Source: Acidimicrobiia bacterium UBA4744 | GTDB lineage: Bacteria > Actinomycetota > Acidimicrobiia > Spongiisociales > UBA4744 | DNA length: 64,000 bases | Direction: 5' to 3' | Assembly: GCA_002403855.1 (NCBI GenBank) | Contig: DHIO01000022.1 | Coordinates: 1 to 64,000 of the forward strand | In this document: positions 1 to 8,479 of the stretch, in pieces | Layout: each line of letters begins with the position of its first letter | Numbering within the stretch: position 1 is the first letter of the stretch | Made by a program: the position numbers and the translations under genes | Notes under the pieces: model-generated | What the model saw: the letters and a program-made list of their open reading frames with translations, nothing else | Told to the model about the DNA's origin: nothing | Database searches by the model: none

Positions 1-946
1 TCCGGACCCGCCGCCCTTCTTCGCCGGCCAGGATTTCCCAAAAACCGAATCGGCGGGTAGCAACCTCAACCAAATCGGCAGCCTCATCACCCCGTTCCTC
101 CCGCACGGGCCGGCGGGCTTCTTCGATGATGCGGTCGACCTCGCGTTCCAGGCGCTCGATATCAACATGCATGGCGGCCGCCTCCGGACCGCCGAGGCGC
201 TCCGCCTGGAGACGCAGGGCCGCCAGCGGCGTGCGTAGTCGATGCGACAGGTCGGCCACCGACTCGCGTTCGGCGGCCAGCAGAGCCCCGAGCCGGGTCG
301 CCAGTATGTTGAAGGCCTCGCCGACCTCGGCCAGCTCGGCTGGTCCTTCCGGTTGGACCCGGACGTCGAGGTCGCCTTCCCCGAGATCATGGGCGGCGGA
401 CGCCAACCGGCGCGCCGGAGCCACGACCGAACGGCCCAGCCGATCGGCGACCACCACAGCCACGGCAATCAAGAAAAGCCCCAGCGCGCCCAAGATCAAA
501 CGTGCCGGCGCTACTCCCCGCTGCAGGTCGGCGTCCGGCGCAAACCCTCTCACCACCAGGGTCCCGTCGCCGGTCACCACCGGGACCAGGATCTCGATCC
601 CGCCGTTCAGGCGCGCGATGATGGCGGCTCCCGTACGTGCTCGGGAAAGGTTGGGCGAGACCTGCGCGGGAGCCCCGATGACTTCATCGCCGGGGAGAAA
701 GACCGAAACGTTGTCTGCGTTTCCGGCGGCCAGCGCCACCCGCGCCGACAGCAGGTTGCCGATTCCTTCCTGCCCGACCGCAGCGGCGACGGCGATGGCA
801 GTGGCAACCGATTCCGCGTCGCGTTCGACGGAAGCCAGCACCCGGCTTTCGGCCTGATCGGCAACGAGACGGGAGAGGGGTACGAAGAAGGCAAGAACGA
901 TGAGCGACGTAGTAGCAAGGGCGACAAGCGCCAGCGACCGCCGCAC
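1..946 (-). CDS. Two-component sensor histidine kinase (N-terminal part, runs off the window)
   Basis: Membrane sensor kinase that would phosphorylate the response regulator encoded just upstream. I translated 315 residues from a GTG whose G is the last base of the regulator's TAG stop, so the pair is translationally coupled. Seen: an N-terminal membrane segment (about residues 5-27), an extracytoplasmic loop of about 120 residues, a second membrane segment (about 148-168), a HAMP-like linker, and the H-box 'DLSHRLRTPLAAL' with phospho-acceptor His235. The catalytic ATPase domain lies beyond base 1 of the window. The signal sensed cannot be read from the loop. Arginine instead of Glu after the His (H-R-L-R-T-P) occurs in some actinobacterial kinases of this class. 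Confidence 0.9.
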   Translation of the reverse strand, partial: MRRSLALVALATTSLIVLAFFVPLSRLVADQAESRVLASVERDAESVATAIAVAAAVGQEGIGNLLSARVALAAGNADNVSVFLPGDEVIGAPAQVSPNLSRARTGAAIIARLNGGIEILVPVVTGDGTLVVRGFAPDADLQRGVAPARLILGALGLFLIAVAVVVADRLGRSVVAPARRLASAAHDLGEGDLDVRVQPEGPAELAEVGEAFNILATRLGALLAAERESVADLSHRLRTPLAALRLQAERLGGPEAAAMHVDIERLEREVDRIIEEARRPVREERGDEAADLVEVATRRFGFWEILAGEEGRRVR

Positions 947-1626
947 TATTCGGGCTCGACCAGCTTCACGCCGACGCCGAACACAGTGCGGATGAAGCGG
1001 GGTTCTGAGGCACTCTCCCCAAGCTTGCGGCGAAGCCACGAGAGGTGCACGTCGACGGTCTTGTCGCTCCCGCCGTAAGGTTGCCGCCATACCTCGGCAA
1101 GCAGGTCTCGTTTGGAAACGACCTCTCCGGCTCGTTCGGCAAGGTAGCGAAGGAGGTCGAATTCTTTGGGGCTCAGATCCAGGGCGGTGCCCCGAATCAT
1201 CGCCTCGCGGGCGGCAACATCGATCTCGAGTTCCCCAATCCTGAGGATCGGATCCTCTGCCTCGTCGCGGGCGCGACGCAGCACGGCCCGGATCCGGGCC
1301 TCCAGTTGAGCGACCGAGAACGGCTTGACCAGGTAGTCGTCGGCACCGGCGTCGAGGGCACGAACAATCTCTGGGTCTTCGTCGCGAGCCGTCGCCACGA
1401 TCACCGGAACGTCGCTCACCGCGCGCATCATCCTGAGGAGTTCGATCCCATCGAGGTCGGGAAGGCCGAGATCGAGCACGACGAGGTCGGGGGCATCTGC
1501 CACAAGCGCGTTGAGGCCTTCCATGGCGGCCGCTACCCCGGTGACGTCGTGCCCCTGCTCGGCCAAGCCGCCGGCCACCAACTGGCGGATTCGCTGGTCA
1601 TCTTCGATGAGGAGAATGCGAGCCAC
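946..1626 (-). CDS. OmpR/PhoB-family response regulator
   Basis: DNA-binding partner of the downstream kinase. The receiver domain begins 'VARILLIEDD' (acidic pocket E8, D9, D10), has the phospho-acceptor Asp52 in 'VVLDLGLPD', the switch Thr in 'VIVATARDED' and the conserved Lys in 'DDYLVKPF'. It is followed by a winged-helix Trans_reg_C domain ('KEFDLLRYLAERAGEVVSK', then 'TVDVHLSWLRRKLG'). Length 226 residues is normal for the family. I chose the GTG at 1626 because homology begins there; an ATG 30 bases upstream would add ten non-homologous residues. Regulator precedes kinase, the usual order for an operon of this type. Targets are unknown. Confidence 0.93.
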   Translation of the reverse strand: MARILLIEDDQRIRQLVAGGLAEQGHDVTGVAAAMEGLNALVADAPDLVVLDLGLPDLDGIELLRMMRAVSDVPVIVATARDEDPEIVRALDAGADDYLVKPFSVAQLEARIRAVLRRARDEAEDPILRIGELEIDVAAREAMIRGTALDLSPKEFDLLRYLAERAGEVVSKRDLLAEVWRQPYGGSDKTVDVHLSWLRRKLGESASEPRFIRTVFGVGVKLVEPE

Positions 1627-1727
1627 GGCGCCACGATAGAACCCTTCAATCCACACCGGGCGTTCCTTAGGAGTTTTCTATCATCTCGTTGATGCCTTCC
1701 TCACCATCAAGGACGGAGACTGCTGGC

Positions 1728-2291
1728 ATGCGCAGGATCCTCACCGTGCTCATCTGGGTCGTCGCCGCCCTCGGCGCCACCGGCGTCGGCGCTGCGGCCG
1801 TGACCCTGGTGACGTCGCAAGTGAGCGATCCTCCGACCGCTCCGCTGTCGGCCGAATCGCTCGAAGCACTGCCGACCACCCCCACCGTCCCACCCACTTC
1901 CGCGATGCCTCCGGTGTCGACGACCAGCACGACCTTCGTAGAGTCAACCACAACCACGATTGCGGCCCCCTCCACCACCACGACATCCGGCGCGACCACA
2001 ACCAGCACGACCATGCCCTCGACGACAACCACGACGGCGCCGACGGCGACCGGGTTCCAATCCTTCACGCTCACCGGCGGAAGCGTCCTCATCGAAGTGC
2101 TCGACAACGGCGTCGCCTGGCGCTCCAGCACGCCTCAAGCGGGATTCGCGGTGGCCGTCAAAGAGACGGGACCGGAAAAGGTAGTAGTCAAGTTCGAGAG
2201 AACCGATCCCTCCGACGGGCCCACGTATGTCTTCGAGGCCGAATGGAAGAACGGGAGCCTCGACTGGGAGATCGAAGAGGACGACGACTGA
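1728..2291 (+). CDS. Secreted or membrane-anchored protein with Thr-rich linker
   Basis: Unrecognised family. The protein (187 residues from the ATG at 1728) starts 'MRRILTVLIWVVAALGATG', one hydrophobic segment that may be a signal anchor. A low-complexity linker of Thr, Ser, Pro and Ala (about residues 45-110) follows, then a C-terminal domain of about 75 residues with alternating strands, ending in an acidic tail 'WEIEEDDD'. The GGACGGAG upstream of 1728 suits this start better than the ATG at 1689. Thr-rich linkers like this occur in several other exported proteins of the window (35832-37874, 46978-48432), which suggests a shared cell-surface style. Divergent from the response regulator, with a short promoter region between them. 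Confidence 0.72.
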   Translation: MRRILTVLIWVVAALGATGVGAAAVTLVTSQVSDPPTAPLSAESLEALPTTPTVPPTSAMPPVSTTSTTFVESTTTTIAAPSTTTTSGATTTSTTMPSTTTTTAPTATGFQSFTLTGGSVLIEVLDNGVAWRSSTPQAGFAVAVKETGPEKVVVKFERTDPSDGPTYVFEAEWKNGSLDWEIEEDDD

Positions 2292-2303
2292 CCGGTCCGT
2301 CAC

Positions 2304-2337
2304 CACAACCCACGGAGCATTGCTCCCGACGGTTGTG
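2304..2337. terminator. Bidirectional terminator-like stem-loop between convergent genes
   Basis: Nested inverted repeat: CACAACC (2304-2310) pairs with GGTTGTG (2331-2337), and inside it GGAGC (2314-2318) pairs with GCTCC (2322-2326) around an ATT loop. It sits in the 87-base gap between two convergent stop codons, which is where a shared terminator is expected. There is no long T-run. Confidence 0.6.
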
Positions 2338-2378
2338 TCGGGTTCGGGCGAGCCCTCCGTCTCGAACGGTGAGCCGGC

Positions 2379-3521
2379 CTACGCCCCCCCAACCGCGTGC
2401 GGGTATTCCACCGCCCGGTTCTGGAACGAGACGATCTTCGGGTTCTGGATCACCCCCTCCCGAATCTCGATGGCCCGTCCGATCGTCGGCTCGGCGTACC
2501 AGGCCTCGGGACCCGACATCACGGGCTCGAGGTAGGGAATGAGGGCCAGAGAGATCTCCCAGGAAGCACTGTCCCACAGGTAGGTGGGAGTGTGGTCGAC
2601 GGCGTAGTAGACGGCCCCCCCTTGACCACCCACCCGGAAGGTGGACTGCGCGAAAGACGTCGGTCGTGCGAACGGGAATCCCATTCCCAGATCGCAGCTG
2701 ACGTCGATAATGAGTGAGTTCGGCTGCAAATGCTCCTCGTCTCCGGGCTGCAAGAACATCACGGGATGGTCGGTGTCCTGGAGCGTCCCGTTCACGACCA
2801 CATCGGCGAGCTTCAGCTCACTCGCCAGCGAAACCTCCTCGCCGTCTTCCGTCACCGTCGTCATCAAACCGTTGGATTGCGAACGCATGTGGCGATGACG
2901 ACACCCCAAGAGTTGGTCCCGGACCAGGTGGGGAGGCCGCTGGGTGTAGATCGTGATGTCGAAGAAGCCCCGCCCCTGCAGCGCGTAGATCGCTCCCCGG
3001 CTCACCGAACCGAACCCCAAAACTGCGGTCTGCCGGGGCGGCCCGTAGAAGCCGTCCCCGCCCACCAACTCGAGCGCGTGCAGCACCCCGCAATACCCCG
3101 CCAGCTCGTTGTTCTTGTAGAACGTGTGCATCTGACGATCACCGGCGCGGCCCCACAGGAACATTGCCTCGAAGGCGATCAAGGTCAGCCGCCGATCGAT
3201 TGCGATCTCCGTGATCTCCTGTTGCTGAACGCAGTGGGGCCAGCCCCACAGCACCCCACCGGCCTTCATCTCCCGTAGGTCCTCGGCCATGGGCTTGGGC
3301 AGGATGACCACATCGCTCGACCGCAGGATTTCCGCCCGGCTCGCCAGGGCGACGCCAAGCTCCTCCAGCCGATCATCGGGGACCCCGAACCTGATGCCGT
3401 AGCCGACCTCGAGGACCAGCTTCGCCCGCTGCTCTTCGGACAATGCCGCCAGATGCAAGGGGTGGATCGGCACACGCGACTCGTTCTCCTTGCGGGAGGT
3501 GCCCACGATTCCGGTTCTCAT
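2379..3521 (-). CDS. N5-(carboxyethyl)ornithine synthase-like dehydrogenase (AlaDH/PNT N-domain)
   Basis: NAD(P)-dependent dehydrogenase of the alanine dehydrogenase/lysine-oxidising superfamily. The N-terminus 'MRTGIVGTSRKENESRVPI' matches the R-K-E-x-E-x-R-V motif of alanine dehydrogenase and of N5-(carboxyethyl)ornithine synthase; the overall look (GYG near residue 40, 'LPKPMAEDL') is closest to the latter, which reductively condenses pyruvate with an ornithine or lysine side-chain amine. A Rossmann fingerprint 'AVLGFGSVSRGAIYAL' lies near residue 170. 380 residues from the ATG at 3521, which has a purine-rich site upstream; a start 60 bases earlier adds residues without homology. No ornithine or arginine genes are adjacent, so the substrate is uncertain and alanine or saccharopine dehydrogenase activity is possible. 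Confidence 0.7.
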   Translation of the reverse strand: MRTGIVGTSRKENESRVPIHPLHLAALSEEQRAKLVLEVGYGIRFGVPDDRLEELGVALASRAEILRSSDVVILPKPMAEDLREMKAGGVLWGWPHCVQQQEITEIAIDRRLTLIAFEAMFLWGRAGDRQMHTFYKNNELAGYCGVLHALELVGGDGFYGPPRQTAVLGFGSVSRGAIYALQGRGFFDITIYTQRPPHLVRDQLLGCRHRHMRSQSNGLMTTVTEDGEEVSLASELKLADVVVNGTLQDTDHPVMFLQPGDEEHLQPNSLIIDVSCDLGMGFPFARPTSFAQSTFRVGGQGGAVYYAVDHTPTYLWDSASWEISLALIPYLEPVMSGPEAWYAEPTIGRAIEIREGVIQNPKIVSFQNRAVEYPHAVGGA

Positions 3522-3738
3522 ATAGCTCACCTGGGGACTCCTTCGTTCACAGATTCGACCGCGTCCGAGATTCGAACCCAACCCTATACCGTGGTTCGGT
3601 ACGCTCCGTTGGCCACACCCGACGGGGCTCCTTCAGTTGACCTGGAGGGATTTCGTTGCCACCCGCCGTGATCCAACCGCGCTACGGCCGAGCAGCAAAT
3701 CCACCCGTCCTGCCAAATCTAGGCAATACTGGGTACCC

Positions 3739-4689
3739 ATGACAGAATCCCGGTTTCGCCGCACGGGGCCATTGCGGGCGGACCCGGACGGTATTTTTCG
3801 CGCCCTCCACTCGTTTTCCGGTGTGTCGACCGGAGCGGTGGTCATGCTGGGCGTTGCTTCGGTGATCGCCACCGGCTTCACCGAGTGGGTAGCCGACCTC
3901 CCGATCCCCAACGACATCGTCTTCGTCCTGATCCTCGGGGGGGTGACCTTTCACGGCAGCGCGACAGCCGGGGTCTTCCTGGCTCTGCTGGCGGGCCTCG
4001 CCCGCCTCATCTCGACTGGTGCCCCCGCTGCTCGGGACCCGGTCGCGTGGCCTCTCGCCGCAATGGAAGCTGTGGCCCTTCTGGCCCTGCTGTTGGGTGT
4101 GGTCCTTCTGGCCCGGGCCCTCCATCGGGCCATCGGCGCACTGCAGCACCAGGCTCTGCGCGATCCGCTCACCGGCACCTTGAACACACGGGGGTTCATG
4201 GGAATCGCCGAACGAGAACGGCTGCAAGCGCTCAGGACCGGCCATCCGCTCACCATCGCCTACTTCGACATCGATGGTCTGAAGACGCTCAACGATGAGG
4301 CCGGCCATCAGGCCGGCGATCGTCTTCTGGTTCAGTTCGTCTCGGCGGTAGTCGCGTCGGTTCGCGCTTACGATATCTTTGCGCGCCTGGGAGGAGACGA
4401 GTTCGTGTTGGTCATGCCGGCGACGGATCAGCGGGGAGCGCTGGGCGCCGTCACCCGCATCCGAGACCAGCTCGTCGAACAGCACTCTCCTCTGTCGGTG
4501 AGTGTCGGTGTTGTGACCGATTCCGCACCCGACGAGCCGCTGGACCGTCTCCTCCAGGATGCGGACCGCTTGATGTATCGGGCCAAACGAGCGGGCGGCG
4601 ATCGCCTCGTGGGAGTCGTGAGGCCGGGAGAGCCCGGCTCAGACGAGCATGTTGTCGAGTTGGCTGATTTGGTCTCCCATCACCGCTGA
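3739..4689 (+). CDS. Membrane diguanylate cyclase (GGDEF)
   Basis: Makes cyclic di-GMP from two GTP. 316 residues from the ATG at 3739. The first about 130 residues hold three or four membrane segments ('AVVMLGVASVIATG', 'IVFVLILGGVTFHG', 'AVALLALLLGVVLLARAL'), a probable small-ligand or membrane-state sensor. The GGDEF domain follows: 'DPLTGTLNTRGFM', 'YFDIDGLKTLNDEAGHQAGD', and an intact 'RLGGDEFVLV' active site. An inhibitory I-site RxxD ('RAYD') lies five residues before GGDEF, so product inhibition is likely. No EAL or HD-GYP phosphodiesterase is present in the window. An upstream in-frame TTG at 3637 is possible but adds a non-hydrophobic 34-residue leader. Confidence 0.92.
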   Translation: MTESRFRRTGPLRADPDGIFRALHSFSGVSTGAVVMLGVASVIATGFTEWVADLPIPNDIVFVLILGGVTFHGSATAGVFLALLAGLARLISTGAPAARDPVAWPLAAMEAVALLALLLGVVLLARALHRAIGALQHQALRDPLTGTLNTRGFMGIAERERLQALRTGHPLTIAYFDIDGLKTLNDEAGHQAGDRLLVQFVSAVVASVRAYDIFARLGGDEFVLVMPATDQRGALGAVTRIRDQLVEQHSPLSVSVGVVTDSAPDEPLDRLLQDADRLMYRAKRAGGDRLVGVVRPGEPGSDEHVVELADLVSHHR

Positions 4690-4729
4690 GGTCCGAGAAC
4701 CGGAGCGCGCCCCTGAATCGTCCGCCTCC

Positions 4730-5113
4730 TCAGGACGGAAAGTCGGTTCCGGTGAGCAGCCGTCGGAGGCGATCGTACGAAGTGGCGTAGTGGACCACCA
4801 ATGCGGCGGAAAAGACGATCCCGATAACCGTCTGTCCGACTGCAAACCATCCGACGGCAGCGGCGGTGAATACCGTCAGCTCGATCATCAGACGAATCCA
4901 TCCGGACACCGGTATGGGGGCCTTGCCGGAGCGACTCGGGTCGCCGGGAACGTTGAACGTGCCCCACACTGCGGCCGCCGCCAGCGGCAACCCGACGGCT
5001 GCCAGTGCCCCCACCCAGCCATCGCCCAGCGTCGACCCCCACCAGGCCAACCCGCCCAGCGCACCCAACTCGAGGAGGAACCGAACCGCAAGGTTGATCG
5101 GATGTGAACCCAC
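4730..5113 (-). CDS. YrdB-like membrane protein (DUF2568)
   Basis: 127 residues, four predicted membrane helices. The opening 'INLAVRFLLELGALGGLAWW' is the signature of the YrdB/DUF2568 family, whose function is unknown. I start it at the GTG at 5113 (VGSHPINLAVRF), preceded by GGGAG. A longer frame from 5200 adds about 30 residues not typical of the family. It stands alone and is convergent with the diguanylate cyclase gene. Confidence 0.75.
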   Translation of the reverse strand: MGSHPINLAVRFLLELGALGGLAWWGSTLGDGWVGALAAVGLPLAAAAVWGTFNVPGDPSRSGKAPIPVSGWIRLMIELTVFTAAAVGWFAVGQTVIGIVFSAALVVHYATSYDRLRRLLTGTDFPS

Positions 5114-5348
5114 CGTGACTCCCGCTGACCAACACCGACCCTCACCATACCCACCTCTCAACAACGCGTTTCCTGGGTGTTGCGATGCCTTCGAGGCCAA
5201 CGACCCGGCCTGAGAGGTCGGTCGCCTCTAGGAGCGCCCGGGCCGACTCGGGTAGGAAGGACGGCGAAGAACCCTCCGGGCATGGCTCGGGGTTGTCGCG
5301 GCGACCACCGGCCCGCCGCCAGAGTCGAACTACGAAAGGGAGCCGTTC

Positions 5349-5783
5349 ATGCAGGTCGTTGCGGGAATCGTGATCACGGTGTTGTCGCTGCTTTGCTGGG
5401 TGGGACAAACCGTTTCCTGGCTGGCGCCGGCCACCGCCGTGAAGCTAACCCTGATGGAAGCGGAACAGGACGTAGAGCCGACGTATTGGGCGGACATACG
5501 CGGTGAAGCGCCGTGGGACTTCCTCACGCTTTGGACCTTGGTGGTGGCCGGAGTATTGCTCACCATCGACAACTCTGCGTGGGCATACTTCGGACTCATC
5601 GGGGGTGGTATGTACGTCTACTTCGCCGGTCGAGGGATCTTCACGAGAGTGGCGATGCTGCGGCGAGGACTACGAATCGGCAGCCCGCAGAGCGTGAAAG
5701 TCGGCTTCACTTTCCTCGCCATCTGGGGCGTCATGGGGTTGGCCACCATCGTCGCCTCGGCCGCGGCCCTGCCCGTCTCATGA
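5349..5783 (+). CDS. Small integral membrane protein, unknown
   Basis: 144 residues, with about four hydrophobic helices (residues 3-27, 58-76, 80-96 and 115-140). The first loop is acidic ('MEAEQDVEPTYWADIRGE'). GGGAG seven bases before the ATG supports the start. It is followed closely by two further membrane proteins on the same strand (5811 and 6293), probably one transcript. I do not recognise the family. Confidence 0.72.
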   Translation: MQVVAGIVITVLSLLCWVGQTVSWLAPATAVKLTLMEAEQDVEPTYWADIRGEAPWDFLTLWTLVVAGVLLTIDNSAWAYFGLIGGGMYVYFAGRGIFTRVAMLRRGLRIGSPQSVKVGFTFLAIWGVMGLATIVASAAALPVS

Positions 5784-5810
5784 ACCGAAGTCGGCATTAG
5801 GGGGAACCAC

Positions 5811-6251
5811 GTGGAAGTCACAACCATCACCCGTATCGTGGCGATAGCGGGCCTGATACTGATAGGGATCCTCGGTGCTCTGCAGTTCGTAGCCGTCCTA
5901 CGTCCACGCAGCGCCTGGACCATTGAGAACGTCTACGGCGGGTCCCCCGACGCCACCGACCCCAAGGCCTACTTCGCGTTCAATCAGGGTTCGGCGTGGG
6001 CCGATCCATTCTTCTGGGCACCCCTCCAGATCGCTGGAAGCGTCGGGATGCTCCTCGGGCAGCGGTGGGGTTTTCTGCTTGCCCTGGCCGCTTCGGTTCC
6101 CTTCTGGTATACGGCGATATTCTTCTTCATCTGGGACCGGGACCTCGGGTTCCGAGAAAACACCTTCAACTACTGGGTGTTCATCTGGGGGATGTGGCCG
6201 GTGTTTGGCATCCTGGAAGGCGTCTACTGCTTTGTTCGGCTCCTGGAATAG
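5811..6251 (+). CDS. Small integral membrane protein, unknown
   Basis: 146 residues from a GTG preceded by GGGGGA. It has an N-terminal helix ('IVAIAGLILIGILGALQFVAV'), a polar stretch rich in Asp, Pro and Ala, and then three helices with many aromatic residues ('FWYTAIFFFIWDRDLGF', 'YWVFIWGMWPVFGILEG'). It lies 27 bases after the previous membrane gene and 41 bases before the SRPBCC gene, consistent with an operon. No family assignment. Confidence 0.72.
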   Translation: MEVTTITRIVAIAGLILIGILGALQFVAVLRPRSAWTIENVYGGSPDATDPKAYFAFNQGSAWADPFFWAPLQIAGSVGMLLGQRWGFLLALAASVPFWYTAIFFFIWDRDLGFRENTFNYWVFIWGMWPVFGILEGVYCFVRLLE

Positions 6252-6260
6252 GAGGAATCG

Positions 6261-6287
6261 ATGACCTGCATCGCCACGAGGAGGTAG
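6261..6287 (+). other. Possible 8-codon leader ORF
   Basis: An ATG preceded by GGAGG opens a frame reading MTCIATRR and stopping at TAG (6285-6287). Its last codons (AGG AGG) form the Shine-Dalgarno of the next gene at 6293. A ribosome finishing here would be placed for re-initiation, so this may act as a coupling leader; it may also be chance. Confidence 0.3.
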
Positions 6288-6292
6288 GCGCG

Positions 6293-6985
6293 ATGCGCAC
6301 GCAAATGATGATCATGCTGATCGTGATGGCGGTGGTTCTCACAGCAATCGCAGCCATGTGGGGGGTGATCTGGTGGTTGGGTGCCGGCCTCGGTTCGGTC
6401 GTGCTAGTGGCAACCGCGGCTTCGCTGATTCTGATAGTCCGACGGGTCGTGCAGCCCTGGTATCGACGCTGGGGTGCCACCGACGAAGAGACGACCATGG
6501 CGATGCCCGGAGACGAACTGATCCCGGACGCCACCTCCGTCACCCGGGCCATCGGTGTAGCCGCCCGGCCCGAGGACGTATGGCCCTGGCTGGTTCAGCT
6601 CGGTTACGGAAAAGCCGGTTGGTACAGCTACGACTGGATCGACAACGACGGCCGCCCGAGCGCCGATGAGATCATCCCTGAATACCAGACGCTGGAAACA
6701 GGTGACCGGATCCTGATGATGCCGGAAATGGGGTTCACAGTGACTTCTGTCGATCCGAACCGTTCGATCGTCAGTCTGCTGGAGGACGGGACCACCAGTT
6801 GGTGCCTCGGCCTCTACCCTCAGACCGGAAATGGCACCCGGTTGGTGAGCCGCTGGAGAAACAAGTGGGGCAAGATCACTCTCGCCAACGCGCTCTTCAT
6901 CGCCATCACCGACCCCGGCACCTTCATCATGGAACAGAAGATGCTGCGCGAGATCCGGGACCGGGCCGAACGGACCGGGGCCTGA
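6293..6985 (+). CDS. SRPBCC-fold protein with N-terminal membrane segments
   Basis: 230 residues. Two hydrophobic segments (about residues 5-27 and 30-50) anchor a cytoplasmic START/SRPBCC-like domain: 'ATSVTRAIGVAARPEDVWPW', 'QLGYGKAGWYSYDWIDN' and 'ETGDRILMMPEMGFTV' are typical of actinobacterial polyketide-cyclase/dehydrase-like proteins. The fold binds hydrophobic ligands; the ligand is unknown. The ATG at 6293 has a strong GAGGAGG site. Last gene of the presumed operon starting at 5349. Confidence 0.75.
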   Translation: MRTQMMIMLIVMAVVLTAIAAMWGVIWWLGAGLGSVVLVATAASLILIVRRVVQPWYRRWGATDEETTMAMPGDELIPDATSVTRAIGVAARPEDVWPWLVQLGYGKAGWYSYDWIDNDGRPSADEIIPEYQTLETGDRILMMPEMGFTVTSVDPNRSIVSLLEDGTTSWCLGLYPQTGNGTRLVSRWRNKWGKITLANALFIAITDPGTFIMEQKMLREIRDRAERTGA

Positions 6986-7018
6986 TCCGAGCAGAATTGC
7001 GAGGTACGAGGCTAAGCA

Positions 7019-7279
7019 ATGTCGTCGGTCAGAACCGCACTCGCCGTCAACGGACTCGTGTTCCTCATGCGGGCCGCGCTGAACCTTCTTCGGCTCTCCG
7101 CGAATGACGCGGCGACGAGACCCCACAAGGGTGCCGTGCGAGTGATCGGCATCGGCTAGGCGGCGCTGGGCCTGATCCAGCTCGGCACGACCCGCGCAGA
7201 TCTCCAAACCCTCAGATCGACCGCGGCGGCATCGGGGCTGTTCGCAGCCGCCCACCGTAAGATCAGAGCATGGAACTAG
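7019..7279 (+). pseudogene. Small membrane protein interrupted by an in-frame TAG
   Basis: An ATG at 7019 opens a 46-codon frame ending at TAG (7157-7159). The same frame continues without shift for 39 further codons ('AALGLIQLGTTRADLQ...') to a stop at 7277-7279. The reading on both sides of the TAG looks like one small membrane protein ('VNGLVFLMRAALNLLR', 'AVRVIGIG', stop, 'AALGLIQLGTTR'), so I read it as a decayed gene, with a 46-residue product as the alternative. Its end overlaps the start of the next gene by ten bases. Confidence 0.45.
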
Positions 7280-8289
7280 GAATCACCAGCTTCGCCGAGA
7301 CCATCCCCGACCCTTCCTCTGCACCGACAATCGGCCATGGAGAGCGTCTACGTCAGGTGCTCGAGGAGATCGCACTAGCCGAAGCGGTCGGCCTGGACGT
7401 GTACGGCCTGGGCGAACATCATCGCCCGGACTTCGCCTCTTCATCACCGGCCACCGTGCTCGCGGCCGCGGCCGGACGGACATCGAAGATTCGGCTCTTC
7501 CCGGCCGTATCCATTCTCAGCACTGACGACCCGGTGCGGGTGTTCCAGCAATATGCCACCCTCGATCTGGTGTCGTCGGGGCGGGCAGAGCTGCTGGTAG
7601 GTCGGGGCTCGTTCATCGAGTCGTTCCCCCTGTTCGGATACTCCCTGGACGACTACGACGCCATCTTCGCCGAGAAACTCGACCTGCTCCTCGCCATCAG
7701 AGACAACGAGAAGGTCACGTGGTCGGGCCGGTTCCGGCCGCCCATCAACGATCAAGGGGTCTATCCCCGACCCGAACGATCGCTTCCCATTCGAGTGGCG
7801 GTGGGCGGAACGCCCCAATCGATCGTGCGCGCCGCCACCCGTGGTCTTCCGGTGGCCTTGGCCATCATCGGAGGAAATCCCGACCGGTTCCGGGTGCTCG
7901 CCGACCTGCACCGACGCACTCTCGCCGAGTCGGGATTCGACCCCTCAGAGGTGCCCCTGTCGGTACACGGTCACGGCTACGTTGCCGACACCACGGAGCA
8001 GGCCGTTGAGGAGTTCTACAGTTCGTACGCAGCCGCCATGACTCGAATCGGCCGAGAGCGGGGATGGGGTCCCATGACCCGCTCGCAGTACGACATGATG
8101 CGGGGTCCGGACGGTTCCCTGGTACTCGGCGACGCGGAGACGGTGGCCGCCAAGATCCTCCGCTGGCAGGAGATCCTGGGTGTGAACAGGTTCGAGCTCC
8201 ATGTCAGTGTCGGGACACTCCCCCACCGCCAGGTACTCCGCAGCATCGAGTTGCTCGGCACCAAGGTGGCACGGCTCGTGCGAGCCTGA
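7270..8289 (+). CDS. LLM-class flavin-dependent oxidoreductase
   Basis: 339 residues, full-length bacterial luciferase-like TIM-barrel monooxygenase using FMN (or F420 in some actinobacterial members). Motifs: 'MELGITSFAET' at the N-terminus, 'EIALAEAVGLDVYGLGEHH' (the GxGEHH of this group), 'RVFQQYATLDLVSSGRAEL' and 'GRGSFIESFPLFGY'. The substrate cannot be told; relatives include alkanal, alkanesulfonate and unknown oxidases. The GxGEHH form is more like the FMN-type alkanal branch than the F420 glucose-6-phosphate dehydrogenase branch. No clear Shine-Dalgarno site precedes the ATG. Confidence 0.88.
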   Translation: MELGITSFAETIPDPSSAPTIGHGERLRQVLEEIALAEAVGLDVYGLGEHHRPDFASSSPATVLAAAAGRTSKIRLFPAVSILSTDDPVRVFQQYATLDLVSSGRAELLVGRGSFIESFPLFGYSLDDYDAIFAEKLDLLLAIRDNEKVTWSGRFRPPINDQGVYPRPERSLPIRVAVGGTPQSIVRAATRGLPVALAIIGGNPDRFRVLADLHRRTLAESGFDPSEVPLSVHGHGYVADTTEQAVEEFYSSYAAAMTRIGRERGWGPMTRSQYDMMRGPDGSLVLGDAETVAAKILRWQEILGVNRFELHVSVGTLPHRQVLRSIELLGTKVARLVRA

Positions 8290-8310
8290 CCTTCGGACAA
8301 CGGTGATTCC

Positions 8311-8329
8311 GAAGCCGGTATCCGGCTTC
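8311..8329. terminator. Terminator-like perfect hairpin
   Basis: GAAGCCGG and CCGGCTTC form a perfect 8-base stem around a TAT loop, 22 bases after the oxidoreductase stop and in the gap between convergent genes. No T-run follows on the plus strand. Confidence 0.55.
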
Positions 8330-8479
8330 TGTTGCACATCGCGGATCTCGAGACCGGTCGCCTCACCCGCGATATCGGCGGAGAACCGGACTGAGCAGGC
8401 CGACGCCGGCGCCCACCGTGTTCCTCCCGACCCTCTTATCCCACTCGAAGACAACGGGTTTGCGCCATAGACATGGGCC

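Noticed and set aside
242..1078. A 278-codon plus-strand open frame
   Set aside because: Antisense to the sensor kinase and regulator pair, which have clear domain motifs.
3560..3600. tRNA-like sequence containing GATTCGAAC
   Set aside because: The T-arm stem would pair poorly and no anticodon or acceptor partner exists; it is in the 5' region of the dehydrogenase gene.
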